This document shows, piece by piece, positions 24,541 through 33,129 of a stretch of DNA of 64,000 nucleotides. This DNA is from Rhodoblastus acidophilus. Its GTDB lineage: Bacteria > Pseudomonadota > Alphaproteobacteria > Rhizobiales > Beijerinckiaceae. Location: positions 1 to 64,000 of the forward strand of contig NZ_JAOQNX010000025.1 of assembly GCF_025961575.1 (NCBI RefSeq). Reading direction: 5' to 3'. A program made the translations under genes and the position numbers. The notes beneath the pieces were generated by a model that saw only the letters and a list, made by a program, of their open reading frames with translations, searched no databases and had not been told where the DNA came from. The stretch's first letter is position 1; the number at the start of each line of letters is the position of its first letter.

Positions 24541-25394
24541 TGACGATGATTACAGCGGACCCCGCCCCCCTCGCGGTTACATCGGGCGTCTTGCGCGGCA
24601 AGCGCGGGCTGGTGATGGGCCTCGCCAACAACCGCTCGATCGCCTGGGGCATCGCCAAGGCGGCGCGGCTCGCCGGCGCGGAGATCGCGCTGACCTATCA
24701 GGGCGAGGCGCTGGAGCGGCGCGTGCGCCCGCTCGCCGCCGAACTCGAGGCCCATGTGGTCGGCGAATGCGACGTCACCAACGGCGAGTCGATCGACAAG
24801 GTTTTCGCCGAAGTCGAAAAGCTCTGGGGCAAGCTGGACTTCCTGGTCCATTGCATCGCCTATTCCGACAAGGACGAGCTCACCGGCCGCTACATCGACA
24901 CCACCGAGCAGAATTTCACCACTTCGCTGTCGATCTCCTGCTATTCCTTCACCGCCGTCGCGCAGCGCGCGGAAAAGCTGATGAAGGACGGCGGGTCCAT
25001 GCTGACCCTGACCTATTACGGTGCGGAAAAGTGGATGCCGCATTACAATGTGATGGGCGTCGCCAAGGCCGCGCTGGAGGCCAGCGTGCGCTATCTCGCC
25101 GCCGACCTCGGCGAGAAGAACATTACGGTCAACGCCATTTCCGCCGGTCCGATCAAGACGCTCGCCGCCTCCGGCATCGGCGATTTCCGCTACATCCTGA
25201 AGTGGAACGAATATAACGCGCCGCTGCGCCGCACCGTGACCATCGAGGAAGTCGGCGAAAGCGCCGTGTTCCTGCTCTCTCCCATGTCGCGCGGGATCAC
25301 CGGCGAAATCCTGCATGTCGACGCCGGCTACCATGTCGTCGGCATGAAGAATCCCAAGGCGCCCGACATCGGCGAAATCGTCAAGAAGGATTGA
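24541..25394 (+). CDS. fabI: Enoyl-[acyl-carrier-protein] reductase (NADH)
   Basis: 284 residues from the ATG at 24541; the open frame extends upstream without protein-like sequence. A Rossmann fold starts GKRGLVMGLANNRSIAWGIAK, the FabI form of the nucleotide-binding loop. The catalytic residues are Tyr159 (LTYYGAE), Tyr169 and Lys176 in YNVMGVAK. AGPIKTLAASGI covers the substrate-binding loop. It reduces trans-2-enoyl-ACP in the last step of each fatty-acid elongation cycle and is the target of triclosan-type inhibitors. The phosphatase gene downstream overlaps its stop codon, so they form an operon. Confidence 0.95.
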
Positions 25395-25978
25395 CGGCGC
25401 TGCAGCTGTTCTTCCTGCGCCACGGCGAAACCGACTGGAACGCCGAAGGGCGCCTGCAGGGCCAGCAGGACATTCCGCTCAACGCTTTGGGTCGCCGCCA
25501 GGCGGCCCAGGCCGGCCGCAAGCTCAAGAAAATTTTTGGCGCAGGCGGCGTTCCGGCGGTCTGGCAGGCCTCGCCGCTCACGCGCACCCGCGACACAATG
25601 ACGCTGGCGCGCGCCGAACTGGGCCTGCCCGCCGCGGGCGTGCGCCTCGACGACCGCTTGAAAGAGTTCACCTTCGGCCGCTGGGAAGGTAAGACCTGGC
25701 CGGACGTCATGGCCCTGGACCCCGAGGGCGCGGCGGCGCGGGACCGCGACAAGTGGAATTTTTGCCCCCCCGGCGGCGAATCCTACGCCCATCTGGCGGA
25801 GCGGCTGCGGCCCTGGCTCGCCGAACAGCAGCCGCCGACGGTGGTCGTCTCCCATGGCGGCGTCGCCCGCGCGCTGATGCATCTCATCGGCGGCCTCCCC
25901 ATCGAGCGCGCCCCCACCGCCGACATCTGGCAGGGCAGGGTGCTGGTGTTTTCAACGGGGAAGTTCGAGTGGGTGTGA
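25391..25978 (+). CDS. Histidine phosphatase family protein
   Basis: 195 residues from a TTG that overlaps the fabI stop (TTGA). It contains the phosphohistidine signature LRHGETDWN (His11 nucleophile), the second arginine in the LTRTRDT segment, the acidic KEFTFGRWEGK block and the second histidine in VVSHGGVAR. The family includes phosphoglycerate-mutase-like phosphatases; the sequence does not decide whether the substrate is phosphoglycerate, a cobalamin intermediate or another phosphomonoester. Its end overlaps the convergent gene at 25952-27163 by 27 bp. Confidence 0.9.
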   Translation: MTALQLFFLRHGETDWNAEGRLQGQQDIPLNALGRRQAAQAGRKLKKIFGAGGVPAVWQASPLTRTRDTMTLARAELGLPAAGVRLDDRLKEFTFGRWEGKTWPDVMALDPEGAAARDRDKWNFCPPGGESYAHLAERLRPWLAEQQPPTVVVSHGGVARALMHLIGGLPIERAPTADIWQGRVLVFSTGKFEWV

Positions 25979-27163
25979 GGCGGGCGCGAATTTTTGTGCG
26001 CACAGGTCGGGCGAATGGTTGGGCGGCCAGGCTCCGCGCAGGATATTGCCGCCGATTTGCGTGACCAGCGTCCGATAGGTCGCGCCATCGCCGGCGACGC
26101 AGGCCATGCCGGCGAATTCGTTGAGGCTCCAGACGCTGTGGGGATAACGCGCGCGCGCCTCTTCAAAACCCCGCTTCATTTTCGGCCAGGAGGCTTCGGT
26201 CTCGCCGAAAAAGTCGACATTGCCGCTGTTGGTGGCCAAAATCCTGAGATAGATCCAGGTGTAGAGCATCGCGCCATATGTGTTCCTGGGGTTCTCCGTG
26301 GCCTCCGTGGCGAAAGCCTCCACCAATTTCCAGGAGCCTCCCCATTTCGGGCTGAGATGGTCGGCGACCTGCGTATAGTCCTGGGAACAGTCCTGCTTGG
26401 TCTCGACCGCTTGCTTGAGGGCGTCCATCGCCTGTTGCATCGGCGCGCCGGATTCGGTGAGCACGCCAATATATTCGCGGTGCCAAACCGGATTGTTCGC
26501 GGCGTAGGCCTTGCTTTCGCGCAGGACGGCCTCGGCCTTGGCCATGCGGTCCCGGAACAGCCGCCATCCCTCGGGCGAGACGGTGTTGGCGTAGCCGCCT
26601 CCGCGCGCGTTCCAGGCGTAAACGCGCCAATAGATGGCCTCCGTGACCGCGGCGGCCGCTGATTTCGGCTTGGCGTCCCGCCAATGCCGGAGGATTCGGC
26701 CGTCCTTCTCCCAATAGGCGGCGCTGAATCGCCGCGAAAGCGAGGTGTGGTACGTCAGCAGCTTGAGCCCGCCATTGGCGCTCCGCTGGTTCGGCTGATT
26801 CCAATCGTCGAACAGCCGGTCGAGATCGTCGAATTGCTCCCGCTCGAACAGCTGGTCGGGGAGCGCCGCGAGCTGCAGCCAGCTGTTGCCGCCGTCGAAC
26901 CATTTGGGCCGGCCCTCGGCGTCCAGATCGCCGACGCCCGTATCCGCCGGAATCGTCGGCGCGAGGTCGCCGGTGAAGGAGCCGTCGGGCGGCGACAGAT
27001 GGTAGCGCATGTTCAGATTGGCGAGGTAGCGCGCATAGGCGTAACCGTCATTCTGTGCGGCGACCTGCGCCGGCGTCAGTGGGGACCTGGTCGCGTCCTC
27101 GGCGGCGCCGGCGGAGGCGGAAAGAGACAAAAGAAAAGCGAGGGAAAATAGAGGGGATCGCAT
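25952..27163 (-). CDS. Exported DUF4034-like protein
   Basis: 403 residues with a clear signal peptide (MRSPLFSLAFLLSLSASAGA, cleavage after AGA). The mature part is a helical repeat-like protein rich in Trp, Tyr and Arg: REQFDDLDRLFDDWNQ, SRRFSAAYWEKDGRILRHW, VWHREYIGVLTESGAP and EARARYPHSVWSLNEFAGMAC. This layout resembles DUF4034 proteins, periplasmic proteins with TPR-like repeats and no assigned activity. It is convergent with the histidine phosphatase gene and divergent from the gene at 27266. Only one internal Cys pair is seen, so a disulfide is possible. Confidence 0.65.
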   Translation of the reverse strand: MRSPLFSLAFLLSLSASAGAAEDATRSPLTPAQVAAQNDGYAYARYLANLNMRYHLSPPDGSFTGDLAPTIPADTGVGDLDAEGRPKWFDGGNSWLQLAALPDQLFEREQFDDLDRLFDDWNQPNQRSANGGLKLLTYHTSLSRRFSAAYWEKDGRILRHWRDAKPKSAAAAVTEAIYWRVYAWNARGGGYANTVSPEGWRLFRDRMAKAEAVLRESKAYAANNPVWHREYIGVLTESGAPMQQAMDALKQAVETKQDCSQDYTQVADHLSPKWGGSWKLVEAFATEATENPRNTYGAMLYTWIYLRILATNSGNVDFFGETEASWPKMKRGFEEARARYPHSVWSLNEFAGMACVAGDGATYRTLVTQIGGNILRGAWPPNHSPDLCAQKFAPASHPLELPR

Positions 27164-27265
27164 GCCGCAACGATAGCCGGCGGCGCGTTGCGCAAGGCCT
27201 AACGCGCCGCTTAAAATTCAGGGCAATCACCTAGGCGGCGGCCCTAGGTTGCCGAAGCGTCATGC

Positions 27266-27673
27266 GTGACTAACTTGCCCGAACTGAAGCGCCGCTTGGG
27301 GCGCGATTCGCGAGACCGATCCTTGACCGACCGCCGGGCCATCGCAGAAAAAGTCAGAGCGCGCGCCACCGAGGCCGGGCGCGCCTTCGCCTTCCATTTC
27401 TTTCTGCGCTACGGCGACCACACCGATCCCGCGACCGCGCGCGACTGCGCCCTCGCCCGGCGCTTTTTCGCCCTGGCCGCCGGGGAGGCCCTGGCGGAGC
27501 AAAAAATGCTCGATGAGGCCGACCGGCCGCTGATGAGCGAATATGCGCTTGCCGCCGTCGAGGTCGCGTTCAACGAGCGTTTGCGCGCCCTGGCGGCGGA
27601 GAAATTCGAACCCGTCCGGTTGGGCTGGACCCCGGATCAGTCCCGGGACGCCCCGTCGCCGCCGCCGGCCTGA
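27266..27673 (+). CDS. Hypothetical protein
   Basis: 135 residues from a GTG. It is soluble and predicted almost wholly helical (RRAIAEKVRARATEAGRAFAF, then LARRFFALAAGEALAEQ, then YALAAVEVAFNERLRALAAEK), with no Cys motif, signal or membrane segment. I do not recognise the family. Its last 37 bases overlap the end of the convergent prephenate dehydrogenase gene. Codon use matches the surrounding core genes, so it is probably resident. Confidence 0.5.
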   Translation: MTNLPELKRRLGRDSRDRSLTDRRAIAEKVRARATEAGRAFAFHFFLRYGDHTDPATARDCALARRFFALAAGEALAEQKMLDEADRPLMSEYALAAVEVAFNERLRALAAEKFEPVRLGWTPDQSRDAPSPPPA

Positions 27674-28449
27674 GCGTCGCGCTCGCCGTTCTGTTCCAGC
27701 TGTTCCGCCAGCTCCGCCGCCAGCCCGAAAAATTTCCGCCGCACGTCGGGGGCGTAGGGGTTCATCCGCTCGATGGCGTAAAAAACCTCGGGCGCGTCAT
27801 AGCGCACCATCTCGACCACCCGCATCAGCAGATCGAAGCTGACGGTGGTCATGGCGCGGGGCAGGGGCTCCATCTCCACCAAAACCTTGGCGATCAGATG
27901 CACAAGGCCCTGCACCATGGCGGCCTCGCGGTCGTGCTGTTCCGGCGTGGCGATGATCGCGTCGAGCGCCAGGGTCTGGCGCAGCCAGCCCGCCAGCGGC
28001 CGGGTCCAATGGCCGCGAATCGGGCAGAGCACGATCTTCATCCCCTTGACGCCGCCGCGCGCGGATTGCGGTCCGAACATCGGATGGGTGCCGATAATGT
28101 CGACCTGCTCCGGCAATTCCTCGCGCATGATCTGCGCCGGCAAGACTTTGACGGAACAGACGTCGATGACCAGAGCGCCCTGGCGCAGGTGCGGCCGAAT
28201 GTCGCGGCAGGTCTGGCGCAGCGCCGGGACCGGCACGGCGAGGATCACCACGTCGCAGCCGGCGGCTTCCGCCAGGCTGGCGAAGCGCACGCCCTTGATC
28301 GGCTCCTTCGGGGTGGGATCGTAGCCGAGCAGCGGCAGCCGGGCGCCGACATGGGCGGCGATCAGCCGGCCGAAGGCGCCGAGACCGATCAGTCCGATCC
28401 GCGGCGGCCCGCCTTTTCTCCTGACCGGATGTTTCGAACCCTGATTCAT
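27637..28449 (-). CDS. Prephenate/arogenate dehydrogenase family protein
   Basis: 270 residues. The N-terminal Rossmann domain starts IGLIGLGAFGRLIA (18-31) with the GxGxxG nucleotide loop. DVVILAVPV marks the end of the beta-alpha fold. The substrate-side motif GTHPMFGPQSA (about 120-130) includes the conserved His, and a helical dimerisation domain follows (LVHLIAKVLVEMEPLP). It would oxidatively decarboxylate prephenate or arogenate towards tyrosine. It lacks a chorismate mutase domain, unlike enterobacterial TyrA. No other aromatic-pathway gene is adjacent. Confidence 0.88.
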   Translation of the reverse strand: MNQGSKHPVRRKGGPPRIGLIGLGAFGRLIAAHVGARLPLLGYDPTPKEPIKGVRFASLAEAAGCDVVILAVPVPALRQTCRDIRPHLRQGALVIDVCSVKVLPAQIMREELPEQVDIIGTHPMFGPQSARGGVKGMKIVLCPIRGHWTRPLAGWLRQTLALDAIIATPEQHDREAAMVQGLVHLIAKVLVEMEPLPRAMTTVSFDLLMRVVEMVRYDAPEVFYAIERMNPYAPDVRRKFFGLAAELAEQLEQNGERDAQAGGGDGASRD

Positions 28450-28799
28450 ATCTCCCCGCGCGCCTGACTTGCTTTGGCCCGGTCAAGCCGTTCACCCCGC
28501 GAAAGTCAAGTTCCGCACAGCGCCCGGGGCTGAACGCCAACCGTGGTCTTAACCATTTGGAAGCCATTCCGAACAAATATGCGTTCAAGGCGCCGTTGGG
28601 TCGTGAAGCCGCGGCGGGGCGGCGCCAGTAAGAGTTCCTCATTGCGATGATGTCTTGACGACTAGGGCGCGCGTTCTCTGGCGCCCGACGCTGATTGCAG
28701 CGGTCGCGCCGATGATTTTTTGCGTCGCGTTCGGATTTGAGTCGGTTTGCCGCGTCAGGGCGCGGCAAACGCGAAGGCATATTGCCCAGGGATTGTCGC
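28450..28799. other. 350-bp gap before the autotransporter
   Basis: No gene is convincing here. A short frame from a TTG at 28655 encodes a hydrophobic peptide (LIAAVAPMIFCVAFGF) but runs into the autotransporter start, so it is probably chance. I see no clear promoter. Confidence 0.4.
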
Positions 28800-31787
28800 A
28801 TGAGTCATTTTCGTACCCGTTTGCTGGCCTCCGTCGCCGGCGCCGCCATGATCGCGCATGCGCACGCCGGTCAATTCGTCAATGGCGGCTTTGAAGCGGG
28901 GACGCTCACGGGCTGGACCCAGGGCGGCGGCGTCTGGTCGAGCGGCGATTATCCCGTCCCCGCCGATTACCTGCCCGGCGGACGGAATTACGTCGCCAAT
29001 TCGGCCGCAATCACGATCATGAACCCGGGCTACGACCCCAACACCGACGACAGGCTCGCCACGGTCTATAGCGGCGGCCATTCCGTGATGATCAACAATC
29101 CGACGCCGGACAATTCCGTCTCGGTGCTCAGCCAGCGCGTCAGCGCTTACACGGATTCGCACATTTCCTTCGCCTTCGCCGCGGTGCTGGAATCCTCTCA
29201 CGGCCTGACCGATTCCGATTCCTTCATCGTCACCGCCACCGACGCTACGCTGAACAAGGTGATCTATAGCTACAACATCAATTCGGCCAACGCGCCCGGC
29301 CTGTTCAATCCGTCCCAGCTCCAGAAGGGATGGTATTATTCGAACTGGATGACCCAGTACATCAATGTCGGCCGTCTCGCCGGCCATGACTTCGTCCTGT
29401 CGATCCTGGCCAATGACTGCCCCTATGGCGCGCATGCCGGCTACGCCTATCTCGACAATGTCGGCTCCGCCGTGCCGCCGGTGTCCGGCGACGGCATCCA
29501 GTACTGGAATGGCGCGGCGAAGGGCCCGACCGGCGCGCTTGGCGGCGGCGACGGAACCTGGACCGCGCTGAGCCAGAACTGGACCGACAACACCGGCGTC
29601 TGGGGCGGCGCGCTCAACCCGTTGGTCGGCGGCCCGGTGTTCGCGGGGCCGAAGGGAACGGTCAAGGTCAGCAACAGCAATGGCCAGGTCAGCATTGGCG
29701 CGGCGCAATTCCTCACCGACGGCTATGTGATCAAGGGCGATCCGATCCGGCTTAGGGACGGCACCGTCTGGGTCGCGGTCGGCGACGGCAGCAACCAGGG
29801 CTATTCCGACATCACCGCCACAATCGACGCGCCGCTGTTTGGCGGCGGCGGCCTGACCAAGGTGGACAATGGCGTGCTCGTCCTCAACGGCGTCAACACC
29901 TATACCGGCGTCACCACCGCCGACACCGGCACGCTGATCGGCTCGGCCACGAGTTTCGGCAAGGGCCAGGTGATGATCTACGACAAATTCGTCATCGACC
30001 AGCCGACCGCCGCCAATTTCGACAATCTGATCAGCGGCTGGGGCTCGTTCGAGAAGCGCGGCGCCGGCATGCTGACCCTGACGGCGGCCAGCGATTTCTG
30101 GGGCGACACTTTGGTGTCGGCGGGCGAATTGCGCGTTCAGGGCGCGCTGTCGGGCTCAACCGTCACCGTCGGCGCCGGGGGCAAGCTCAGCGGCGCCGGA
30201 ACGGTGGGCGGCGTGGTGGCGCAGGCGGGCGCGGTGGTCGCGCCGGGAACGGGCGCCCTCGACCGATTGACCGTCGCGGGCGACTACATCCAGCAGAAGG
30301 GCGCCGACCTGCAGATCCAGGTCAAGACGGTGACGGGCAACAGCGGGCTGACGGTCGCCGGCGCCGCCAAATTCGATCCCGCCGGCGGCGCGAAGCTCGA
30401 CATCACCAATCTCGACCTCGCCAACGCCCAGAAGATCGACCGAAGCAACTACTGGATTCTGGAAAACCGCTACCCGATCCTCACCGCCGCCAAGGGCGTG
30501 AGCGGCGCGCCCTCGCTCGCCGGGCCGACTTTCGTCTCGGCCTTCTACGACCTCAAGGTCAACACCGACCAGACCCATGTCTATCTCGACGTGGCGCAGA
30601 CCACGGCCTTCGACGCCTTCGCCCGGACCCGCAACCAGCGCGCCGCCGCGCAGGGCCTCGATTCCGTCAACAAGGGCGAGCTCTACAACGCCATCGGCTA
30701 TCTCGGCACGGCGGCCGGCGATCCCCGGGCCGAGGCGCGGCGCGCCTATGACGCCATTTCCGGCGAGGTCTACGCCTCCGCCCGCACCGTGATGATCGAG
30801 GACAGCCGCATCGTGCGCGACACGTTCGTCCTGCGCCTGAGCGACGCCGAGGACGCCGATGTCTCCGCCTCGCTGCCGCTCGGCTATGCGCCGACGCAAA
30901 CCGCCTTTCCCGCGCTCAAGGACGCGCCTGCGACGGCGAGCGCCAATGGGGCTTGGATCCAGGGCTTTGATACTTGGGGCTCGAACGCGAGCGACGGCAA
31001 CGCCATGGCGCTCACCCATCGGACCGGCGGCGTGCTGTTCGGCTATGACAATCTGCTCGGCGATCTCGTCCGCGTCGGCGTCGCCGGCGGCCTCAGCCAG
31101 ACCGCCTTCGACGTCGCCGATCGCGCCGCCAAGGGGACCAGCGACAATTGGCACGCCGGCGTCTATGCGGGAACCCGGCTGAACGGCTGGGGTTTGAAGG
31201 CGGGCGCGGCCTGGACGGCGAGCAATTTCAGCGTCGCGCGCACGGCGGCCTTCGACGCCGCCTCCAACGCCTTCTACCCCGGCTATTCCAACCGCCTGTC
31301 GGGCCGGGGCCGCGATTCCACGGCGCAAGCCTTCGGCGACCTCAGCTATCGCATGCGCGCCGGCGCGGCCTGGTACGAGCCCTACGACAATCTCGCCTAT
31401 GTGAGCGTCAACAGCGACCCGTTCACCGAGACGGGCGGCGCGGCGGCGCTGCACGCCGTCTCCAACGATACGCGGGTCGCCTTCAACACGCTCGGCGTCC
31501 GCGCGGCCTATGCTTATAATGTGGGCGCGGCGGTCTCGACCCTGCGCGGCGAACTGGGCTGGCAGCACGCCTTCGGCGATCTCGCCCCGCAGCAGATGCT
31601 GAAATTCGTCGGCGGCTCCGCCTTCACCATCTATGGCGCGCCCGTGGCGGAAAACGCCATGGTGGTGAAGGGCGCGGTCGATGTGGCGCTGACGGACTCG
31701 CTGTTCGTGACGGCGCGCTATGGCGCGCAGCTCGCCAAATCCGCCAATGACCAGAGCGTCAAGGGCGCGATGGCCTACAAGTTCTGA
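28800..31787 (+). CDS. Type V autotransporter with beta-domain
   Basis: 995 residues from the ATG at 28800; a longer frame to 28737 would add 21 charged residues before the signal. The signal peptide MSHFRTRLLASVAGAAMIAHAHA is followed by a PEP-CTERM-like jelly-roll segment (GQFVNGGFEAGTLTGWTQGG, about 23-215). A beta-helix passenger with an autotransporter repeat follows (LTKVDNGVLVLNGVNTYTG; ELRVQGALSGS.VTVGAGGKLSGAGTVGG, about 340-480). A C-terminal barrel of about 270 residues ends in AMAYKF, the usual terminal aromatic. It should expose or release the passenger at the cell surface, for adhesion or biofilm by family analogy. Neighbours give no further clue. Confidence 0.9.
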   Translation: MSHFRTRLLASVAGAAMIAHAHAGQFVNGGFEAGTLTGWTQGGGVWSSGDYPVPADYLPGGRNYVANSAAITIMNPGYDPNTDDRLATVYSGGHSVMINNPTPDNSVSVLSQRVSAYTDSHISFAFAAVLESSHGLTDSDSFIVTATDATLNKVIYSYNINSANAPGLFNPSQLQKGWYYSNWMTQYINVGRLAGHDFVLSILANDCPYGAHAGYAYLDNVGSAVPPVSGDGIQYWNGAAKGPTGALGGGDGTWTALSQNWTDNTGVWGGALNPLVGGPVFAGPKGTVKVSNSNGQVSIGAAQFLTDGYVIKGDPIRLRDGTVWVAVGDGSNQGYSDITATIDAPLFGGGGLTKVDNGVLVLNGVNTYTGVTTADTGTLIGSATSFGKGQVMIYDKFVIDQPTAANFDNLISGWGSFEKRGAGMLTLTAASDFWGDTLVSAGELRVQGALSGSTVTVGAGGKLSGAGTVGGVVAQAGAVVAPGTGALDRLTVAGDYIQQKGADLQIQVKTVTGNSGLTVAGAAKFDPAGGAKLDITNLDLANAQKIDRSNYWILENRYPILTAAKGVSGAPSLAGPTFVSAFYDLKVNTDQTHVYLDVAQTTAFDAFARTRNQRAAAQGLDSVNKGELYNAIGYLGTAAGDPRAEARRAYDAISGEVYASARTVMIEDSRIVRDTFVLRLSDAEDADVSASLPLGYAPTQTAFPALKDAPATASANGAWIQGFDTWGSNASDGNAMALTHRTGGVLFGYDNLLGDLVRVGVAGGLSQTAFDVADRAAKGTSDNWHAGVYAGTRLNGWGLKAGAAWTASNFSVARTAAFDAASNAFYPGYSNRLSGRGRDSTAQAFGDLSYRMRAGAAWYEPYDNLAYVSVNSDPFTETGGAAALHAVSNDTRVAFNTLGVRAAYAYNVGAAVSTLRGELGWQHAFGDLAPQQMLKFVGGSAFTIYGAPVAENAMVVKGAVDVALTDSLFVTARYGAQLAKSANDQSVKGAMAYKF

Positions 31788-31829
31788 GCGGCTCGGAGTT
31801 CAAAAAGCCGGAAGCAAGCCGCATCGACG

Positions 31830-31855
31830 CGTCATGCCCGTTCCCGGGCATGACG
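31830..31855. terminator. Hairpin after the autotransporter gene
   Basis: CGTCATGCCCG (31830-31840) pairs perfectly with CGGGCATGACG (31845-31855) around a four-base loop. There is no T-run, so it may be an extragenic palindrome of the same family seen at 52674 and 53327 rather than a pure terminator. It separates convergent genes. Confidence 0.55.
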
Positions 31856-31884
31856 TGTGTCAGATGGTTCGCGTTCCGATTCTC

Positions 31885-32007
31885 TTACTTCACCGGGTCC
31901 GGCGCGTGGCAAACGCCCGGAAACGTGTTGAATTTCGACCAGTCCCCGCAGGTCGTGCAGCCGGAGACCAGCAGACAGACGGCGGCGATACTCAAAAACT
32001 TGCCCAT
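31885..32007 (-). CDS. Very short lipoprotein
   Basis: 40 residues. The N-terminus MGKFLSIAAVCLLVSGC is a classic lipoprotein signal with lipobox LVSGC. The mature part is only 24 residues, beginning CTTCGDWSKFN and ending APDPVK, with three Cys in all. Such tiny lipoproteins occur near envelope genes in alphaproteobacteria, with no assigned function. It is 86 bp downstream of the SDR gene on the same strand and may share its transcript. Confidence 0.6.
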   Translation of the reverse strand: MGKFLSIAAVCLLVSGCTTCGDWSKFNTFPGVCHAPDPVK

Positions 32008-32093
32008 ATGGCGCCTGATCCCGAAAGAGCCTTCAAACGCGAGCTTGAGGGGAGAGGGGGGCAGGTGTCAAGCGGGCCAAATCTGGACCGAAT

Positions 32094-32939
32094 TTACGCC
32101 GGAAAATCACAGGCGGCCGCGACCTCGGCGCCGGCCTCCAGCTCGCGCACAAATCCTTGCGTGCGCTCGCTGATCGCCTTCTGCGCCACGGAGCCGAGCA
32201 CCAGCCGCAGCGGCGGGTTTTCGCTCTGCGCCGCCGCGATGATCGCGCGCGCCCCGCGAACGGGGTCACCGAGCTGGCTCCCGCTGCTGCTCTGCACGGC
32301 GTTGCGCCGGGCGAGGGCGGTTTCGGCATAGGCGGGGATCGGGTTTTTCGGCGTTTTCAGCGAGCGCCCCGCCCAATCCGTGCGGAACGGTCCGGGCTCG
32401 ACGATCACAACCTTGACGCCGAGCGGGGCCAGCTCCTTGGACATGGCCTCGGACAGGCCTTCGACGGCGAATTTTGTGGCGTTGTAATAGCCGATGCCGG
32501 GAAAGCCGCAGACCCCGGCCATGGAGGAAATGTTGACGATCACGCCCGCCCCTTGCGCCCGCATGATCGGCAGCACGGCGCGGCACAGCGCGGCGAGCCC
32601 GAACACATTGGTCTCGAACATGGCGCGGATGTCGTCGTCCTCGCCCTCCTCGATCGCGGCGAGATAGCCATAGCCGGCATTGTTGACGAGCGCGTCGATG
32701 CGCCCGAACCTGTCCTGCGCCGCCTTTACTGCGGCGGCGATCGCGTCGGTCTTGTCGACGTCGAGCGCAAGGCCGAGGGCGTTTTCCGGCGAAAGCGCGA
32801 CGAGGTCGGCGACTTTTTGCGCGTCGCGGGCGGTGACGACCACCTTTTTGCCGGCTTCCAGCAATTGCCGGGCGAGTTCGCGGCCAAATCCGGTGGAACA
32901 TCCGGTGATGAACCAGACGGAGCGATCCGTTTGCGTCAT
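32094..32939 (-). CDS. Short-chain dehydrogenase/reductase
   Basis: 281 residues from the ATG at 32939; the frame is open much further upstream over the neighbouring gene's start but without family sequence. TGCSTGFG (12-19) binds the cofactor, NNAG lies at 86-89, Ser138 is in the ISS motif, and Tyr152/Lys156 are in YYNATK. EPGPFRTDWAG follows. It is a classical NAD(P)-dependent SDR close to the oxidoreductases often annotated as retinol/sterol dehydrogenase-like, with unknown substrate. It is divergent from the NRPS-like gene, 190 bp apart. Confidence 0.9.
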   Translation of the reverse strand: MTQTDRSVWFITGCSTGFGRELARQLLEAGKKVVVTARDAQKVADLVALSPENALGLALDVDKTDAIAAAVKAAQDRFGRIDALVNNAGYGYLAAIEEGEDDDIRAMFETNVFGLAALCRAVLPIMRAQGAGVIVNISSMAGVCGFPGIGYYNATKFAVEGLSEAMSKELAPLGVKVVIVEPGPFRTDWAGRSLKTPKNPIPAYAETALARRNAVQSSSGSQLGDPVRGARAIIAAAQSENPPLRLVLGSVAQKAISERTQGFVRELEAGAEVAAACDFPA

Positions 32940-33129
32940 ATTTCCGCCTCCGATTGCATGGATTTCAAAACCTAACACCGATCCGCCGACCGGAAAACCG
33001 GTCGCGGAAAGGCCCCACTTTGCGGGTAGGACGCCGCCGTAAACCATGTTAGACCGGACCGCCCGCTTTGCGCGCGCCTGGCAGGGGTTGCGGACTCGCG
33101 ACCCGCCCAAAAATCTAGCGGATTGAAAG

